Assembly (NCBI GenBank): GCA_947628755.1
Contig: CANRBC010000007.1
Location: 1-64,000, forward strand
Reading direction: 5' to 3'
Length of the DNA: 64,000 bases
Origin: an uncultured Clostridia bacterium
Lineage (GTDB): Bacteria > Bacillota > Clostridia > Lachnospirales > CAG-274
The translations under genes and the position numbers were made by a program. Shown one piece after another: positions 35,263-44,935 of this stretch; the stretch's first letter is position 1; each line of letters opens with the position of its first letter. The notes under the pieces were generated by a model that saw only the letters and a program-made list of their open reading frames with translations, did no database searches and was not told the origin of the DNA.

Positions 35263-35886
35263 ATGAGGTTAAAGCAATTCGTATCTCCCGATATGGGAGA
35301 AAACTGTTATTTCGTCATAGACGAAAATACCAATGAAGCAATAGTGCTGGACCCGGGCGCCCAGGGCGAAAAGCTGTGCAGTGTAATAGACAGCGAAAAT
35401 CTTGATATAAAGGCAATATGCCTTACCCATTGCCATTTTGATCATGCGGGAGCGGTAAGGGAAATAAAGAAGCATACAGGCGCTCCCGTGTTTATATGCA
35501 GAGGCGAGGAGGAGGTTGCAAACAGCACCTCCTACAATCTTTCCGCCATGTTTGGCAGACCCTTTACGGTGGCCTATGACAGAGTGCTTGACGAGGGGGA
35601 TAAATTTTGCTTCGGCTCTCTTGAATTCCGCACAATTCTTACACCGGGGCATACTACGGGCGGCGGCTGTTTTTACTTTGAAAGGGAAGGGGTACTTTTT
35701 TCGGGAGATACCCTTTTCTGTATGAGCGTAGGCAGAACGGACTTCCCCGGGGGAAGTATGGAGCAGCTCATGGAAAGCATAAAAAACAAGCTCTTTGTAC
35801 TGCCTGACGATACAAAAGTGTACAGCGGTCACGGAAACGCCACATATATAGGCTTTGAAAAGGAGAACAACAGCTTTATATACTAG
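35263..35886 (+). CDS. Metallo-beta-lactamase-fold hydrolase (glyoxalase II-like)
   Basis: A 207-aa MBL-fold enzyme. Metal ligands are in LTHCHFDHAGA (HxHxDH variant with Cys), TPGHTTGG, LFSGDTLF and the C-terminal YSGHGNAT. It belongs to the group near glyoxalase II often found beside relA-dtd in Clostridia. The substrate is not established; a thioester hydrolase role is possible. AGGAGAAGG precedes the ATG. Confidence 0.9.
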   Translation: MRLKQFVSPDMGENCYFVIDENTNEAIVLDPGAQGEKLCSVIDSENLDIKAICLTHCHFDHAGAVREIKKHTGAPVFICRGEEEVANSTSYNLSAMFGRPFTVAYDRVLDEGDKFCFGSLEFRTILTPGHTTGGGCFYFEREGVLFSGDTLFCMSVGRTDFPGGSMEQLMESIKNKLFVLPDDTKVYSGHGNATYIGFEKENNSFIY

Positions 35887-35894
35887 GAGAAGCT

Positions 35895-37319
35895 ATGTAT
35901 TATATAATAAAGGGACATAATTTCGTTGACGAAACTGTGTCCGTACTTATGATATTCTATCCCAACGACAAATATATACAGACAGACAGCGTTGCCGAGG
36001 GCACTACTCTTGTAAGCGTATTTGACGGCAAAAGCGCCAAGGCGCAGCTTTATACCGATGGCGGGCTTAAAGCGGAGGCTATGGAAACGGCTGAAAACAC
36101 CGACCGCGGAGAAATAAAGAGAGTTATAGGCTTGTCCATAGCAAGGGCGGTAAACTCAATCAAGAATATTTCTCTTCCCTGGGGCATACTTACGGGAGTA
36201 AGACCTGCAAAGCTCATAAACCAAGGGCTTGACCAAGGCAGGAGTATAGATGAAATATCCGAAGCTCTCCATAATAAATACCTTGTGAGCCGTGAAAAGC
36301 TGGAGCTTATGATTCAGGTGGCGTCAGAGGAAAGGAGCATAGTTGAGGCAGGAAAGGGTAAAATAGGCTTATATATAGGCATACCCTTTTGTCCCACAAG
36401 ATGTCTTTACTGCTCCTTTACATCATATCCTCTCAATAGGTATATTGCCAAGACGGACAGCTATATGGACTGTCTTATAAAGGAAATGGAGTTTACAAGG
36501 CAGTTTACCCGCAGCCGTGAGATAGAGAGCATATATATAGGCGGCGGTACGCCTACTTCACTTAGCGAGGCTCAGCTTGACAGACTTTTAAGCGCCGTGG
36601 AGGAAAACTTCGGTATACCCGAGGAATACACCGTAGAGGCGGGCAGACCCGATACGCTTACCCGTGAAAAGCTGAGAATACTTAAGGCGCATAATGTCAC
36701 CAGAATTTCAATAAATCCTCAGACCCTTAACGACAAGACACTTGAACTCATAGGCAGAGAGCATACTGCGGCTATGTTTATAAATGCCTTTGAAATGGCG
36801 AGAGAGGAAGGACACGACCATATTAATACCGATATAATACTGGGACTTCCCGGAGAGGGCGAAAAAGAGGTAATAAACACAATGGAGGGTCTTGAAAGGC
36901 TTTCGCCCGAAAGCATTACGGTACATACCCTTGCGGTAAAGAGGGCGTCAAGGCTGCGTGAGACCCTTGAAAAATATTCAATGCCCGACGCCGAAGCAAT
37001 GGAAAGGCATATTGCCATAGCAAGGCGTTATACAGAAAAAATGGGAATGCTCCCTTACTATATGTACAGACAGAAAAATATGGTGGGCAATTTTGAAAAT
37101 ACAGGCTACTGCAAGAAAAACTGCCAATGTATATACAATGTGCAGATAATGGAGGAAAAGCAGAGCATAATAGCCCTCGGAGCAGGAGCCTCCACAAAGA
37201 CGGTAGATCCTGCTACCGACCGTATAGAGAGAATATTCAATGTAAAAAGCGTTGACGACTATATAACGAGAATAGACGAAATGCTGGAGAGAAAAAGGGC
37301 TCTGGAGACATTGCTTTAA
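35895..37319 (+). CDS. hemZ: HemZ-type coproporphyrinogen dehydrogenase-like radical SAM protein
   Basis: A 474-aa radical SAM protein of the HemN/HemW superfamily, HemZ subgroup. The cluster motif is IPFCPTRCLYCSFTSYP (about residues 163-179), followed by IGGGTPTSL, VEAGRPD, RISINPQTLN and DIILGLPGE. An N-terminal domain of about 150 residues is typical of HemZ. The annotated activity (oxygen-independent coproporphyrinogen oxidation) is by family and is weakly supported for this subgroup. It starts 8 bp after the MBL gene, with GGAG. Confidence 0.92.
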   Translation: MYYIIKGHNFVDETVSVLMIFYPNDKYIQTDSVAEGTTLVSVFDGKSAKAQLYTDGGLKAEAMETAENTDRGEIKRVIGLSIARAVNSIKNISLPWGILTGVRPAKLINQGLDQGRSIDEISEALHNKYLVSREKLELMIQVASEERSIVEAGKGKIGLYIGIPFCPTRCLYCSFTSYPLNRYIAKTDSYMDCLIKEMEFTRQFTRSREIESIYIGGGTPTSLSEAQLDRLLSAVEENFGIPEEYTVEAGRPDTLTREKLRILKAHNVTRISINPQTLNDKTLELIGREHTAAMFINAFEMAREEGHDHINTDIILGLPGEGEKEVINTMEGLERLSPESITVHTLAVKRASRLRETLEKYSMPDAEAMERHIAIARRYTEKMGMLPYYMYRQKNMVGNFENTGYCKKNCQCIYNVQIMEEKQSIIALGAGASTKTVDPATDRIERIFNVKSVDDYITRIDEMLERKRALETLL

Positions 37320-37367
37320 TGTAATATGCCAGAGCTGCAGTCATGCTTGCGATACTGTGGGTAAGTA

Positions 37368-37397
37368 TTGACGCCGTATATTTTTTTGCTCTATAAT
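37368..37397 (+). promoter_or_regulatory. Promoter of the 903-aa kinase-like gene
   Basis: TTGACG (37368-37373) and TATAAT (37392-37397) are 18 bp apart, about 110 bp upstream of the gene. The leader contains a short palindrome GTTTGCGCAAAC. A dedicated promoter supports independent expression from hemZ. Confidence 0.65.
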
Positions 37398-37506
37398 ATG
37401 GGTTTGCGCAAACGATTAATTTTACGGCGTAAACAACAAGGCGCATTGCCTCAAAATGTGTTATTATAGAAGCAGTAAAAATATGTATTTAAATTGAGGT
37501 GAAAAT

Positions 37507-40218
37507 ATGGCAGGAATAAGAAGGAAAAATAGAGACAGACTTTTTGCAGGCTATGACAATGAATACGAAAGGCTGGCGTTTGGCGAGAAAAGCGTCGAAA
37601 GCGAAAATATGCGCTCCGGTATGAGAGAACTGGCAGCTGAATTCAGAGAGGTTTTCGGCATAAGCAATTCAGACGAAATGCCTCTTAGCCAAAGAATAAA
37701 AGGTATACTGGACAGCATAAGGGTAGACGGTGAAAGCTACAACTTTTTAAGACCCGGCAGCTGGATTGACGATGAGGCGGCAATGGCGTGCGCCATGGCA
37801 AGAATAAAGAGAATGGCTGTTTACGGACAGAATCCCAAAAGCAAGGACGGAGTTTATCATATAGTATACCGTGACCCCGAAAGCAATCAATTCAAGGCTC
37901 TTGGCAACGGTATTTACGATATTGAAATACCGCCGAAGCCGGAACCTCCCAGGAGAAAGTTCTTTTTTACGGATTTGCAGGATTCCGACCGCTATGAAAG
38001 AGAGATGGCAAAATATAATGACGCCGTAAGGGAACAGAAAAGGATAGACGCTATCAAAAGAAATAATGAGAAATATATAGAAGAGGCTGAAAAAGAGGCG
38101 GAATCCGTAAATAAGGCAAATGAGCACGGGGAAAACGGCGCCGTAAGGAATATGAGTATACATGACCTTATGGCAGACAAGAACGGAAGCAAGGGCTCTC
38201 TTAAGCAGCGCCTTGAGGACGCCAACTCCTATACGCGCAGAAATTCAAAGGAATACAACGAATTTCTGAAATCTCTTGACAACGTAAACAAGCTGTGGGA
38301 AATGCCCAATACCAAAGAGAACACCAAGGCAATGCTTCATGCCTATGAAAGACTTGAAAAGGCGTGTAAGGCATATCTGGACAAGAATTCTTCTCCGCGC
38401 CGCACGGATATGGGCGAGCAAAGAATAGACATAGTAAGAGATGTGCTCAATCTCCAGCGCCGTGAGAAAAAGGAACTGGAGGGCTATTACAATACATTTG
38501 CCGCATCACCGGAAGAACGCATACTTGGCGACTGCGTTGAAAAGGCGAGATATGTGGAGCTGAATGAAAAGGATTACAAGCTCGGCAGAATAGGAGCAGG
38601 CACAAGCGTAAGATTACATATAGAGGGCAAAAACATAAACGGTATATTTACTGAGGAAAAGGCTGAAAAGTTTATAGGATTTGAGGGTATTATTATGAGA
38701 AACCTACAAAATGCCAAGAAGATTCCTCAGTCCGTAGCGGGAAAAATATGCAGCTATTCCAACTGCGCCACAAAAGGCTGCGCGCTTGTTGAAATTCACA
38801 AAGAGGATGATGTTTATAAATTCCTTACAGACAACAATATTATAAAGAAGAATAATAATGAAGCTGAAAAACAGCAATGGAAGCAGTTTGCCGAAAATCT
38901 TTCCGCAGATTTCAAAGAGATGCGCAAGAATAAGACCTATAACGCTTTTAATGCAGTAAAGGTATTAAATCGGGTTATAAATGAATATGCTCCTGCTGAG
39001 TACAAGGATGTTCTTAAAAGATACAATGACAGTTATAGATTTTTCAATGCCATATCCAGCCGTGATGTTTCTATGGAGGTAAAGCTCCAATACCTTAGTG
39101 AAAGGAACGTCTGCAGCAGGTCTGATATTAAAAAGGGCAGTCCTGCAAGAAAGGAGCTGGAGCAATTCCTGACTGATGTTACACTGGAAACGAATTCACA
39201 GAGAATTGCCGAGCGTACCGGCATTGATTCAGAAAGACGTATAGACCTTAATACAAGAAATATAGCCACATCTGTACTGGCGGAGCTTATAGGCTGTCCA
39301 AGCGTTGTTGCAAAGACGGAAAAGGCAACGGTCGTTACTGCGGACGGAAAGACCAGAGAGGGCATATTTATGGAGTATGTTAAGGGAAAGGAAGGCGGCG
39401 ATTTGGATTTTGGAGCAAGTGAAAAAATGGCTATGGACCAAAAGCCAAACGGCGGACTCAAGAAAAAAATAGCAGACCTTCAGGTACTGGACAGCCTTTG
39501 CGGACAGACGGACAGACATCTGAACAATATTATGTTCCAAACAGACGAAGACGGACTTGTATCTGATATAAAGGGCATTGACAACGATATGAGCTTCGGT
39601 GTAACAAAGCTGAATGCCAGCGGCTGTCACAACATAAACCTCGGCGCTATAACCCATATAGATGAAACAACGGCAAATAATATCAGAAATCTCAACAAGG
39701 AGATACTGGAATATAAGATGAAGGACCTTCTTGTGCAGAAGGAAATAGATTCTCTGTGGGACAGAGTTAGAGTAATGCAGGCGTGGCTGAACGACCCCCG
39801 TGTTACCATAGTGCCTACGGATGAATGGAAAAACAAGGAATGGGGCGAGCTTGCAAAGGGCGTGACCAATGAAGTTGAAGTGAATGTAAAAGGAAAGATT
39901 GAAATACGTCAGCAGGCTGACCTTCATAACTCAAACCTCTTTTATAAAGTGGGTTTAAGAACGCTGCCCGAGGGAAGGCTCTATATGTGCGCGCCTCAAA
40001 ACGATAATGATAAGAGGGATTATCTGAGAGGAATACATAACGTAAAGGTATTTGAAAACGAAAAGCTCGCGGAAATAAGGGAAATTGATAACAGAAGGCA
40101 GACGCCGTCTGCACGGGCTCTTTCTACCCAGGATTTGTCTGCCCGTAATCCGTCTGCGCGGACTATGCCTGTCAGGACTCCGTCTGCGCGAACCTCCGGC
40201 GGTATGGGTATGGGGTGA
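37507..40218 (+). CDS. Orphan 903-aa protein with atypical (PI3/4K- or HipA-like) kinase signature
   Basis: I do not recognise a named family. A Gly-rich loop GRIGAGTSVRLHI (about 360-372), a possible helix-C (ATSVLAELIG), a hinge-like GIFMEYVKG (619-627), a catalytic-loop-like GQTDRHLNN with D669 and N673/N674, and a metal-site-like GIDNDMSFG (D692, D694) lie in the order of a protein-kinase-fold enzyme, nearest in style to PI3/4 kinases and HipA. An insert of about 230 residues splits the lobes. The N-terminal third is charged and helical; the C-terminus is low complexity with repeated PSAR units. No signal peptide or membrane helix is seen. GAGGTGA precedes the ATG. It interrupts the hemZ-hisS neighbourhood. 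Confidence 0.7.
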   Translation: MAGIRRKNRDRLFAGYDNEYERLAFGEKSVESENMRSGMRELAAEFREVFGISNSDEMPLSQRIKGILDSIRVDGESYNFLRPGSWIDDEAAMACAMARIKRMAVYGQNPKSKDGVYHIVYRDPESNQFKALGNGIYDIEIPPKPEPPRRKFFFTDLQDSDRYEREMAKYNDAVREQKRIDAIKRNNEKYIEEAEKEAESVNKANEHGENGAVRNMSIHDLMADKNGSKGSLKQRLEDANSYTRRNSKEYNEFLKSLDNVNKLWEMPNTKENTKAMLHAYERLEKACKAYLDKNSSPRRTDMGEQRIDIVRDVLNLQRREKKELEGYYNTFAASPEERILGDCVEKARYVELNEKDYKLGRIGAGTSVRLHIEGKNINGIFTEEKAEKFIGFEGIIMRNLQNAKKIPQSVAGKICSYSNCATKGCALVEIHKEDDVYKFLTDNNIIKKNNNEAEKQQWKQFAENLSADFKEMRKNKTYNAFNAVKVLNRVINEYAPAEYKDVLKRYNDSYRFFNAISSRDVSMEVKLQYLSERNVCSRSDIKKGSPARKELEQFLTDVTLETNSQRIAERTGIDSERRIDLNTRNIATSVLAELIGCPSVVAKTEKATVVTADGKTREGIFMEYVKGKEGGDLDFGASEKMAMDQKPNGGLKKKIADLQVLDSLCGQTDRHLNNIMFQTDEDGLVSDIKGIDNDMSFGVTKLNASGCHNINLGAITHIDETTANNIRNLNKEILEYKMKDLLVQKEIDSLWDRVRVMQAWLNDPRVTIVPTDEWKNKEWGELAKGVTNEVEVNVKGKIEIRQQADLHNSNLFYKVGLRTLPEGRLYMCAPQNDNDKRDYLRGIHNVKVFENEKLAEIREIDNRRQTPSARALSTQDLSARNPSARTMPVRTPSARTSGGMGMG

Positions 40219-40332
40219 TTTTACATATAGTAAAAGGCGGCTCAGTGGCATGGGACTTTATTTCCCGTATGCCTGCCCGTTATACAGGGCTTATGATTTG
40301 CCGTTATAATCATAATCAAAAGGAGAAACAAA

Positions 40333-41661
40333 ATGGCTGAAAACAAAATAAAGCCCCGTATACTTACGGGATTTATGGAGCTGCTTCCTGCAGACCAGAT
40401 ATTGTTCAACAAAATATACGACACCATAAGGCAGGTATACGAGAGCTTTGGCTTTCTTCCTTTGGATACGCCTGTAATAGAGCTTTCCGAGGTGCTTCTT
40501 GCCAAGGCGGGAGGAGAAACGGAAAAACAGATATATCGCTTTACAAAGGGCGATAACGACCTTGCTCTGCGCTTCGACCTTACGGTACCTCTTGCAAGAT
40601 ATGTGGCGCAGCACAGCGGAGAGCTTACATTTCCCTTCAAGCGCTATCAGATGAGCAAGGTATACCGTGGAGAAAGACCTCAGAAGGGACGCTTCAGAGA
40701 GTTTTATCAATGCGATATAGACATAATAGGCAACGAGGAGTTAAGTCTTGTATATGACGGAGAAATACCTGCTGTAATATACAGTATATTCAGAAGGCTG
40801 AATTTCGGCAAGTTTACAATAAGGCTCAACAACAGAAAGGTGCTCAACGGCTTTTTCGGCGCGCTGGGACTTTCCGAGAGTATAACGGATATTCTGAGAA
40901 TTATCGACAAAATAGACAAAATAGGCAGAGAAAACGTAATATCAGAGCTTGAAAAGCTGGGAACAGAGGGCGATAAAATAAGCCGCATAATGGATTTCAT
41001 ATCCGTATCCGGTACGAACAGCGAAAAAATAAATGCTCTTAAAGCCATGGATATTGACGACGAGAAATTTGCTCAAGGCGTCGACGAGCTTGAAAGGGTA
41101 ACGGGCTATATGAGAGATTTCGGCATTGACGAGGACTATTTTGAAATAGATTTTACCATAGCCAGAGGTCTGGACTATTACACAGGCACGGTTTATGAAA
41201 CGGTACTTGACGATTACAGAAATCTTGGCAGTGTATGCTCCGGCGGACGCTACGACAACCTTACGGAATACTATACAAGCGCAAAGCTCCCGGGCATAGG
41301 CATATCAATAGGACTTACAAGGCTTTTCTCACAGCTTAAGGAAGCAGGCATAATAAAGGCGGAAAGCTCAAGTCTTGTAAAGGCTCTTGTTATACCTATG
41401 GGCATAGATATGGAATATACCCTTAAGGCTGCGGGCAATATAAGAAATGCGGGAATACCCGTCGACGTATACTATGCCGAAAAGGGTATGAAGGCAAAAA
41501 TGAAGTATGCCAACAAGCTGGGTATACCCTTTGCGGTAATAATAGGTGAAGACGAGGTTAAAAGCAATACCGTTATGCTTAAGAATATGATAAGCGGTGA
41601 GCAGAAGGCAGTTGCCTTGGATAATATCGCCGAGGAAATAAAGACACAGGAAAGGATGTAA
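40333..41661 (+). CDS. hisS: Histidyl-tRNA synthetase
   Basis: A class II synthetase. Motif 1 region ([13 protein letters not shown]), motif 2 ([23 protein letters not shown]), the histidine-specific [13 protein letters not shown] and motif 3 ([10 protein letters not shown]) are all present, with a C-terminal anticodon-binding domain. At 442 residues it is slightly longer than usual. The catalytic features argue against a HisZ paralogue. An AAAAGGAG site precedes the ATG. No T-box is visible in the 114-bp leader, which holds a GGCAT/ATGCC-type hairpin. Confidence 0.94.
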   Translation: MAENKIKPRILTGFMELLPADQILFNKIYDTIRQVYESFGFLPLDTPVIELSEVLLAKAGGETEKQIYRFTKGDNDLALRFDLTVPLARYVAQHSGELTFPFKRYQMSKVYRGERPQKGRFREFYQCDIDIIGNEELSLVYDGEIPAVIYSIFRRLNFGKFTIRLNNRKVLNGFFGALGLSESITDILRIIDKIDKIGRENVISELEKLGTEGDKISRIMDFISVSGTNSEKINALKAMDIDDEKFAQGVDELERVTGYMRDFGIDEDYFEIDFTIARGLDYYTGTVYETVLDDYRNLGSVCSGGRYDNLTEYYTSAKLPGIGISIGLTRLFSQLKEAGIIKAESSSLVKALVIPMGIDMEYTLKAAGNIRNAGIPVDVYYAEKGMKAKMKYANKLGIPFAVIIGEDEVKSNTVMLKNMISGEQKAVALDNIAEEIKTQERM

Positions 41662-41666
41662 TAAAT

Positions 41667-43469
41667 ATGGCAGAATTAATGCAGGGCATAAGGAGAAGCT
41701 GTTACTGCTGCGATGTAAATGAAGCTATGGTAGGGCAGGAAGTTACTCTTATGGGCTGGGTAAGCAGAAAAAGAGAGTTTTCACACTTTTCATTTATACT
41801 TCTCAGAGACAGAACAGGCATAGTACAGGCTGTTGTGGACAGAGACAGCTGCTCACGGGAGGTAGCCGACAAGGATAAGGAAATAAGGGGAGAGTATGTT
41901 ATAGCAGTTACGGGAAGGGTAGCCGCAAGAACTCCCGAAAACATAAATCCCAATATGAAAACAGGCAATATAGAGGTAAATGTAGAGAGTATGAAGATAC
42001 TTTCAGAGTCCGACACTCCGCCCTTCCAGATAGAGGAAAGTATAAATGTAAGCACGGAATTAAGACTAAAGTACAGATACCTTGACTTAAGGCGACCCAA
42101 TGTTGCTGCAAATATAGTGTTAAGACATAAGCTGTGTCAGATAGTAAGGCAGTTCCTTTCAGATGAAGGCTTTATTGAAATAGAAACGCCTATGCTTACA
42201 AAATCCACTCCCGAAGGCGCAAGGGATTATCTTGTACCAAGCAGAGTGCATCCCGGCAATTTCTATGCGCTGCCACAAAGTCCTCAGCTTTTCAAGCAGC
42301 TTTTGATGGTATCGGGCTTTGACAGATACTTCCAGATAGCAAAGTGCTTCAGAGATGAGGATTTGAGAGCGGACAGACAGCCTGAGTTCACTCAGATAGA
42401 TATGGAGCTTTCATTTATAGAGCAGGACGATGTTATAGACGTAAACGAAAGACTTATAAAGAAGGTATTCAAGGAATTAAAGGGCATAGATGTGCCTACT
42501 CCATTTTTGAGAATGCCCTATTGCGAGGCCATGGAGCGCTTCGGCTCTGATAAGCCGGATATTCGCTTTGGCATGGAATTGCAGAACATAACCGATATAG
42601 TAGACGGCTCTGAATTCGGAGTATTCCAGAACGCCATAAACGCAGGCGGCTCTGTAAGAGGCATAAATGCCGAGGGCTGCGGCTCTTTCCCAAGAAAGAA
42701 AATAGATTCTCTTGTAGACGTAGCCAAGACATACGGCGCAAAGGGACTTGCGTGGATAGTTGTAAACGAAGAGGGCTTCAAGACCACTATTTCCAAGTTC
42801 TTTACAGATGATAAGATAAACGAGATAATAGCGCGCTTTAACGCAAAGGCAGGAGACCTTATACTCCTTTGCGCAGACAAGGACAGCATAGTGTTCGACG
42901 CCTTGGGCGCATTAAGGCTTGAGGTTGCAAAGCGTCTTGAAATACTTGACGAGCGCGAATATAAATTCCTTTGGGTAACTGAATTCCCGCTCCTTGAATA
43001 CAGCGAGGAGGAGCAGCGCTATGTAGCTAAGCATCATCCCTTTACATCACCTATGGACGAGGATTTGCAGTATATAGACACAGACCCGGGCAGAGTAAGA
43101 GCAAAGGCTTACGATATGGTGCTTAACGGCTGCGAGGTCGGCGGCGGCTCTATCAGAATACATTCAAGAGAAATACAGTCACAGATGTTCAAGCTCTTGG
43201 GCTTCACTCCTGAGGACGCGCAGGAACGCTTTGGCTTCCTTTTGGACGCCTTTAAGTACGGCGCTCCTCCTCACGGCGGTCTTGCCTTTGGTCTGGACAG
43301 ACTTGTCATGCTGCTTACGGGAGCAGAGAGCATAAGAGATGTAATAGCGTTCCCGAAGGTAAAGGACGCAAGCTGTCTGCTGACAGATGCGCCTAATACG
43401 GTAGACAAAATACAGCTGGAGGAGCTTGGTATAGAGCTTTCTCCAAATGAAAATACAGAGGTGGAGTAA
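41667..43469 (+). CDS. aspS: Aspartyl-tRNA synthetase
   Basis: A class II synthetase of the bacterial type, 600 residues. An N-terminal OB-fold anticodon domain ([22 protein letters not shown]) is followed by motif 1 ([20 protein letters not shown]), the [11 protein letters not shown] motif, motif 2 ([18 protein letters not shown]), the bacterial GAD insertion domain and motif 3 ([13 protein letters not shown]). It begins 5 bp after hisS, an arrangement common in Firmicutes. Discriminating versus non-discriminating charging cannot be judged by eye. Confidence 0.97.
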   Translation: MAELMQGIRRSCYCCDVNEAMVGQEVTLMGWVSRKREFSHFSFILLRDRTGIVQAVVDRDSCSREVADKDKEIRGEYVIAVTGRVAARTPENINPNMKTGNIEVNVESMKILSESDTPPFQIEESINVSTELRLKYRYLDLRRPNVAANIVLRHKLCQIVRQFLSDEGFIEIETPMLTKSTPEGARDYLVPSRVHPGNFYALPQSPQLFKQLLMVSGFDRYFQIAKCFRDEDLRADRQPEFTQIDMELSFIEQDDVIDVNERLIKKVFKELKGIDVPTPFLRMPYCEAMERFGSDKPDIRFGMELQNITDIVDGSEFGVFQNAINAGGSVRGINAEGCGSFPRKKIDSLVDVAKTYGAKGLAWIVVNEEGFKTTISKFFTDDKINEIIARFNAKAGDLILLCADKDSIVFDALGALRLEVAKRLEILDEREYKFLWVTEFPLLEYSEEEQRYVAKHHPFTSPMDEDLQYIDTDPGRVRAKAYDMVLNGCEVGGGSIRIHSREIQSQMFKLLGFTPEDAQERFGFLLDAFKYGAPPHGGLAFGLDRLVMLLTGAESIRDVIAFPKVKDASCLLTDAPNTVDKIQLEELGIELSPNENTEVE

Positions 43470-43598
43470 ATGCTGGATTTTAAGGCGGAGCTAAGTAAAT
43501 TCAAGCCCCTTCCCGAAGCGGAGCAGACAGATAAATATGGGGAGAGCGCAGTCGAGGATATTGTGGATATTCTCAATGAGATAAGGAATAACAAATAA
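43470..43598 (+). CDS. 42-aa protein downstream of aspS
   Basis: A short frame begins directly after the aspS stop (TAAATG), with GGTGGAG upstream. Its sequence (MLDFKAELSKFKPLPEAEQ start, VEDIVDILNEIRNNK end) is acidic and amphipathic, unlike a random frame. It is followed 11 bp later by the TPR gene with its own site. I recall similar short acidic ORFs near aspS in Clostridia but know no function. Confidence 0.55.
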   Translation: MLDFKAELSKFKPLPEAEQTDKYGESAVEDIVDILNEIRNNK

Positions 43599-43609
43599 GA
43601 GGTGTCTGA

Positions 43610-44920
43610 ATGGAATATCTTTCTAACGGAAGCCAGAAAAGGATAGCTTCTCTTTCTGCCAAATGCTATAATCAGGCGTTGGTATCATGCAATGAGGGCA
43701 AAATTTCGGAGGCTGTTGTAAAGCTGCGGGAAAGTATCTCGCTGAATAAAAAAAACATAGATTCGAGAAATCTTCTGGGACTTTGCTATTACAGACTTGG
43801 CAGAATAACCGAGGCGCTTATACAGTGGAAAAAAAGCGCCGAAATGAAGATTACGGACAATATAGCCACAGATTTTATTATAGCTGTGGAAAATGACAAG
43901 GACACCGCAAAAATGAAGGAGGCTGTCGCCAACTACAACGAGGCGCTTGCCTTTGCCGTGGACAACAATACGGACATGGCTATAATGTGTCTTAAAAAGG
44001 CTCTGGATATGAACAAAAATTTTGTGCTTGCCTGCGACCTTCTGGCTCTTTGCTATATGGAGAGGGGAAATAATGCAGATGCTCTTCCTCTTTTGCGCAG
44101 GGCTCTTAAGACAGACAGCTCAGACAGTATCGCCCTTGAGTATACAAATATAGCCGGAGAGGGCAAGACCGTGTTATTCAAGCCTAAGCGCAAGGAAAGC
44201 TGGGACAATACGCGTCCTACCGTCAAGGCAATAAAGCCTTCGGGGGATACGGGCAGCGGAATACTGTGCTTTATTGCAGGCTTAGCCGCAGCCGCCATAA
44301 TATCCGGCGCTCTTGTTGTGCCGTCGGTAATACACCATTACAAGTATATATACGACAGTCTTGAAACAAAGTATAATATTCTGCTCAATGATAAAAACAG
44401 CGCAGCCCTTAAAAATGAAGAAGCAATACAAAGGCTTACGGAGGAAAACGAAGACCTTAAATCAAGGCTCTACACCACAGGCTCTCAGGAGCTGCAGCAG
44501 AGGATAAAGGCTCTTTCTGATATAAGGGCGTATTTTGAGGAGGGAAATGCCGAAATGGCGGCGGAAAAGCTGCTTTCCCTTAATACGACAGGCTTTGGCG
44601 CAGAGGTCATGAAGGAGTATGATTCACTCAGAACGACGGTACTCCCTGCAGCCGCTCAGAAGTATTATACGGCAGGAACAGAGGCTCTTGGCGCAAAGGA
44701 TACGGAAACCGCCCAAAAGCTCTTTGAAAAATGCATACAATGTATGGGAAACGGCGAGGAGCTAAGATACAGCGCTATGTATCAGCTGGGCAAAATAGCG
44801 GCGGACAAGGGCGAATACGAGGCTGCCCTTAACTATTTCGGCACAGTTGCCGACAAGCACCCCGTAGCCTCTGTCAAAAACGACGCAATAGAACAGATAG
44901 AGAAAATAAAGAGCAATTAA
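43610..44920 (+). CDS. TPR-repeat membrane protein
   Basis: A 436-aa protein with N-terminal tetratricopeptide repeats (about 10-180; for example LLGLCYYRLGRITEALIQW and LLALCYMERGNNADALPLL), one membrane helix (about 220-245), a coiled-coil stretch (about 250-300) and C-terminal TPRs (YQLGKIAADKGEYEAALNYF). So repeats lie on both sides of the membrane. It is likely a scaffold; the partner is unknown. DUF1015 follows 15 bp later. Confidence 0.85.
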   Translation: MEYLSNGSQKRIASLSAKCYNQALVSCNEGKISEAVVKLRESISLNKKNIDSRNLLGLCYYRLGRITEALIQWKKSAEMKITDNIATDFIIAVENDKDTAKMKEAVANYNEALAFAVDNNTDMAIMCLKKALDMNKNFVLACDLLALCYMERGNNADALPLLRRALKTDSSDSIALEYTNIAGEGKTVLFKPKRKESWDNTRPTVKAIKPSGDTGSGILCFIAGLAAAAIISGALVVPSVIHHYKYIYDSLETKYNILLNDKNSAALKNEEAIQRLTEENEDLKSRLYTTGSQELQQRIKALSDIRAYFEEGNAEMAAEKLLSLNTTGFGAEVMKEYDSLRTTVLPAAAQKYYTAGTEALGAKDTETAQKLFEKCIQCMGNGEELRYSAMYQLGKIAADKGEYEAALNYFGTVADKHPVASVKNDAIEQIEKIKSN

Positions 44921-44935
44921 TGTGAGGTAATAATT

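Noticed and set aside
37507-40218. HipA-type toxin with a HipB partner
   Set aside because: No small helix-turn-helix gene is adjacent, the protein is twice HipA size, and the lobes are split by a long insert; only the kinase-like resemblance is retained.
40219-40332. T-box or attenuator in front of hisS
   Set aside because: The 114-bp leader lacks a TGGN-type T-box bulge and an antiterminator pair; only a small GGCAT/ATGCC hairpin is present.
40333-41661. HisZ (ATP phosphoribosyltransferase regulatory subunit)
   Set aside because: Motifs 2 and 3 and the [13 protein letters not shown] histidine motif are intact and aspS is adjacent, which fits HisRS.
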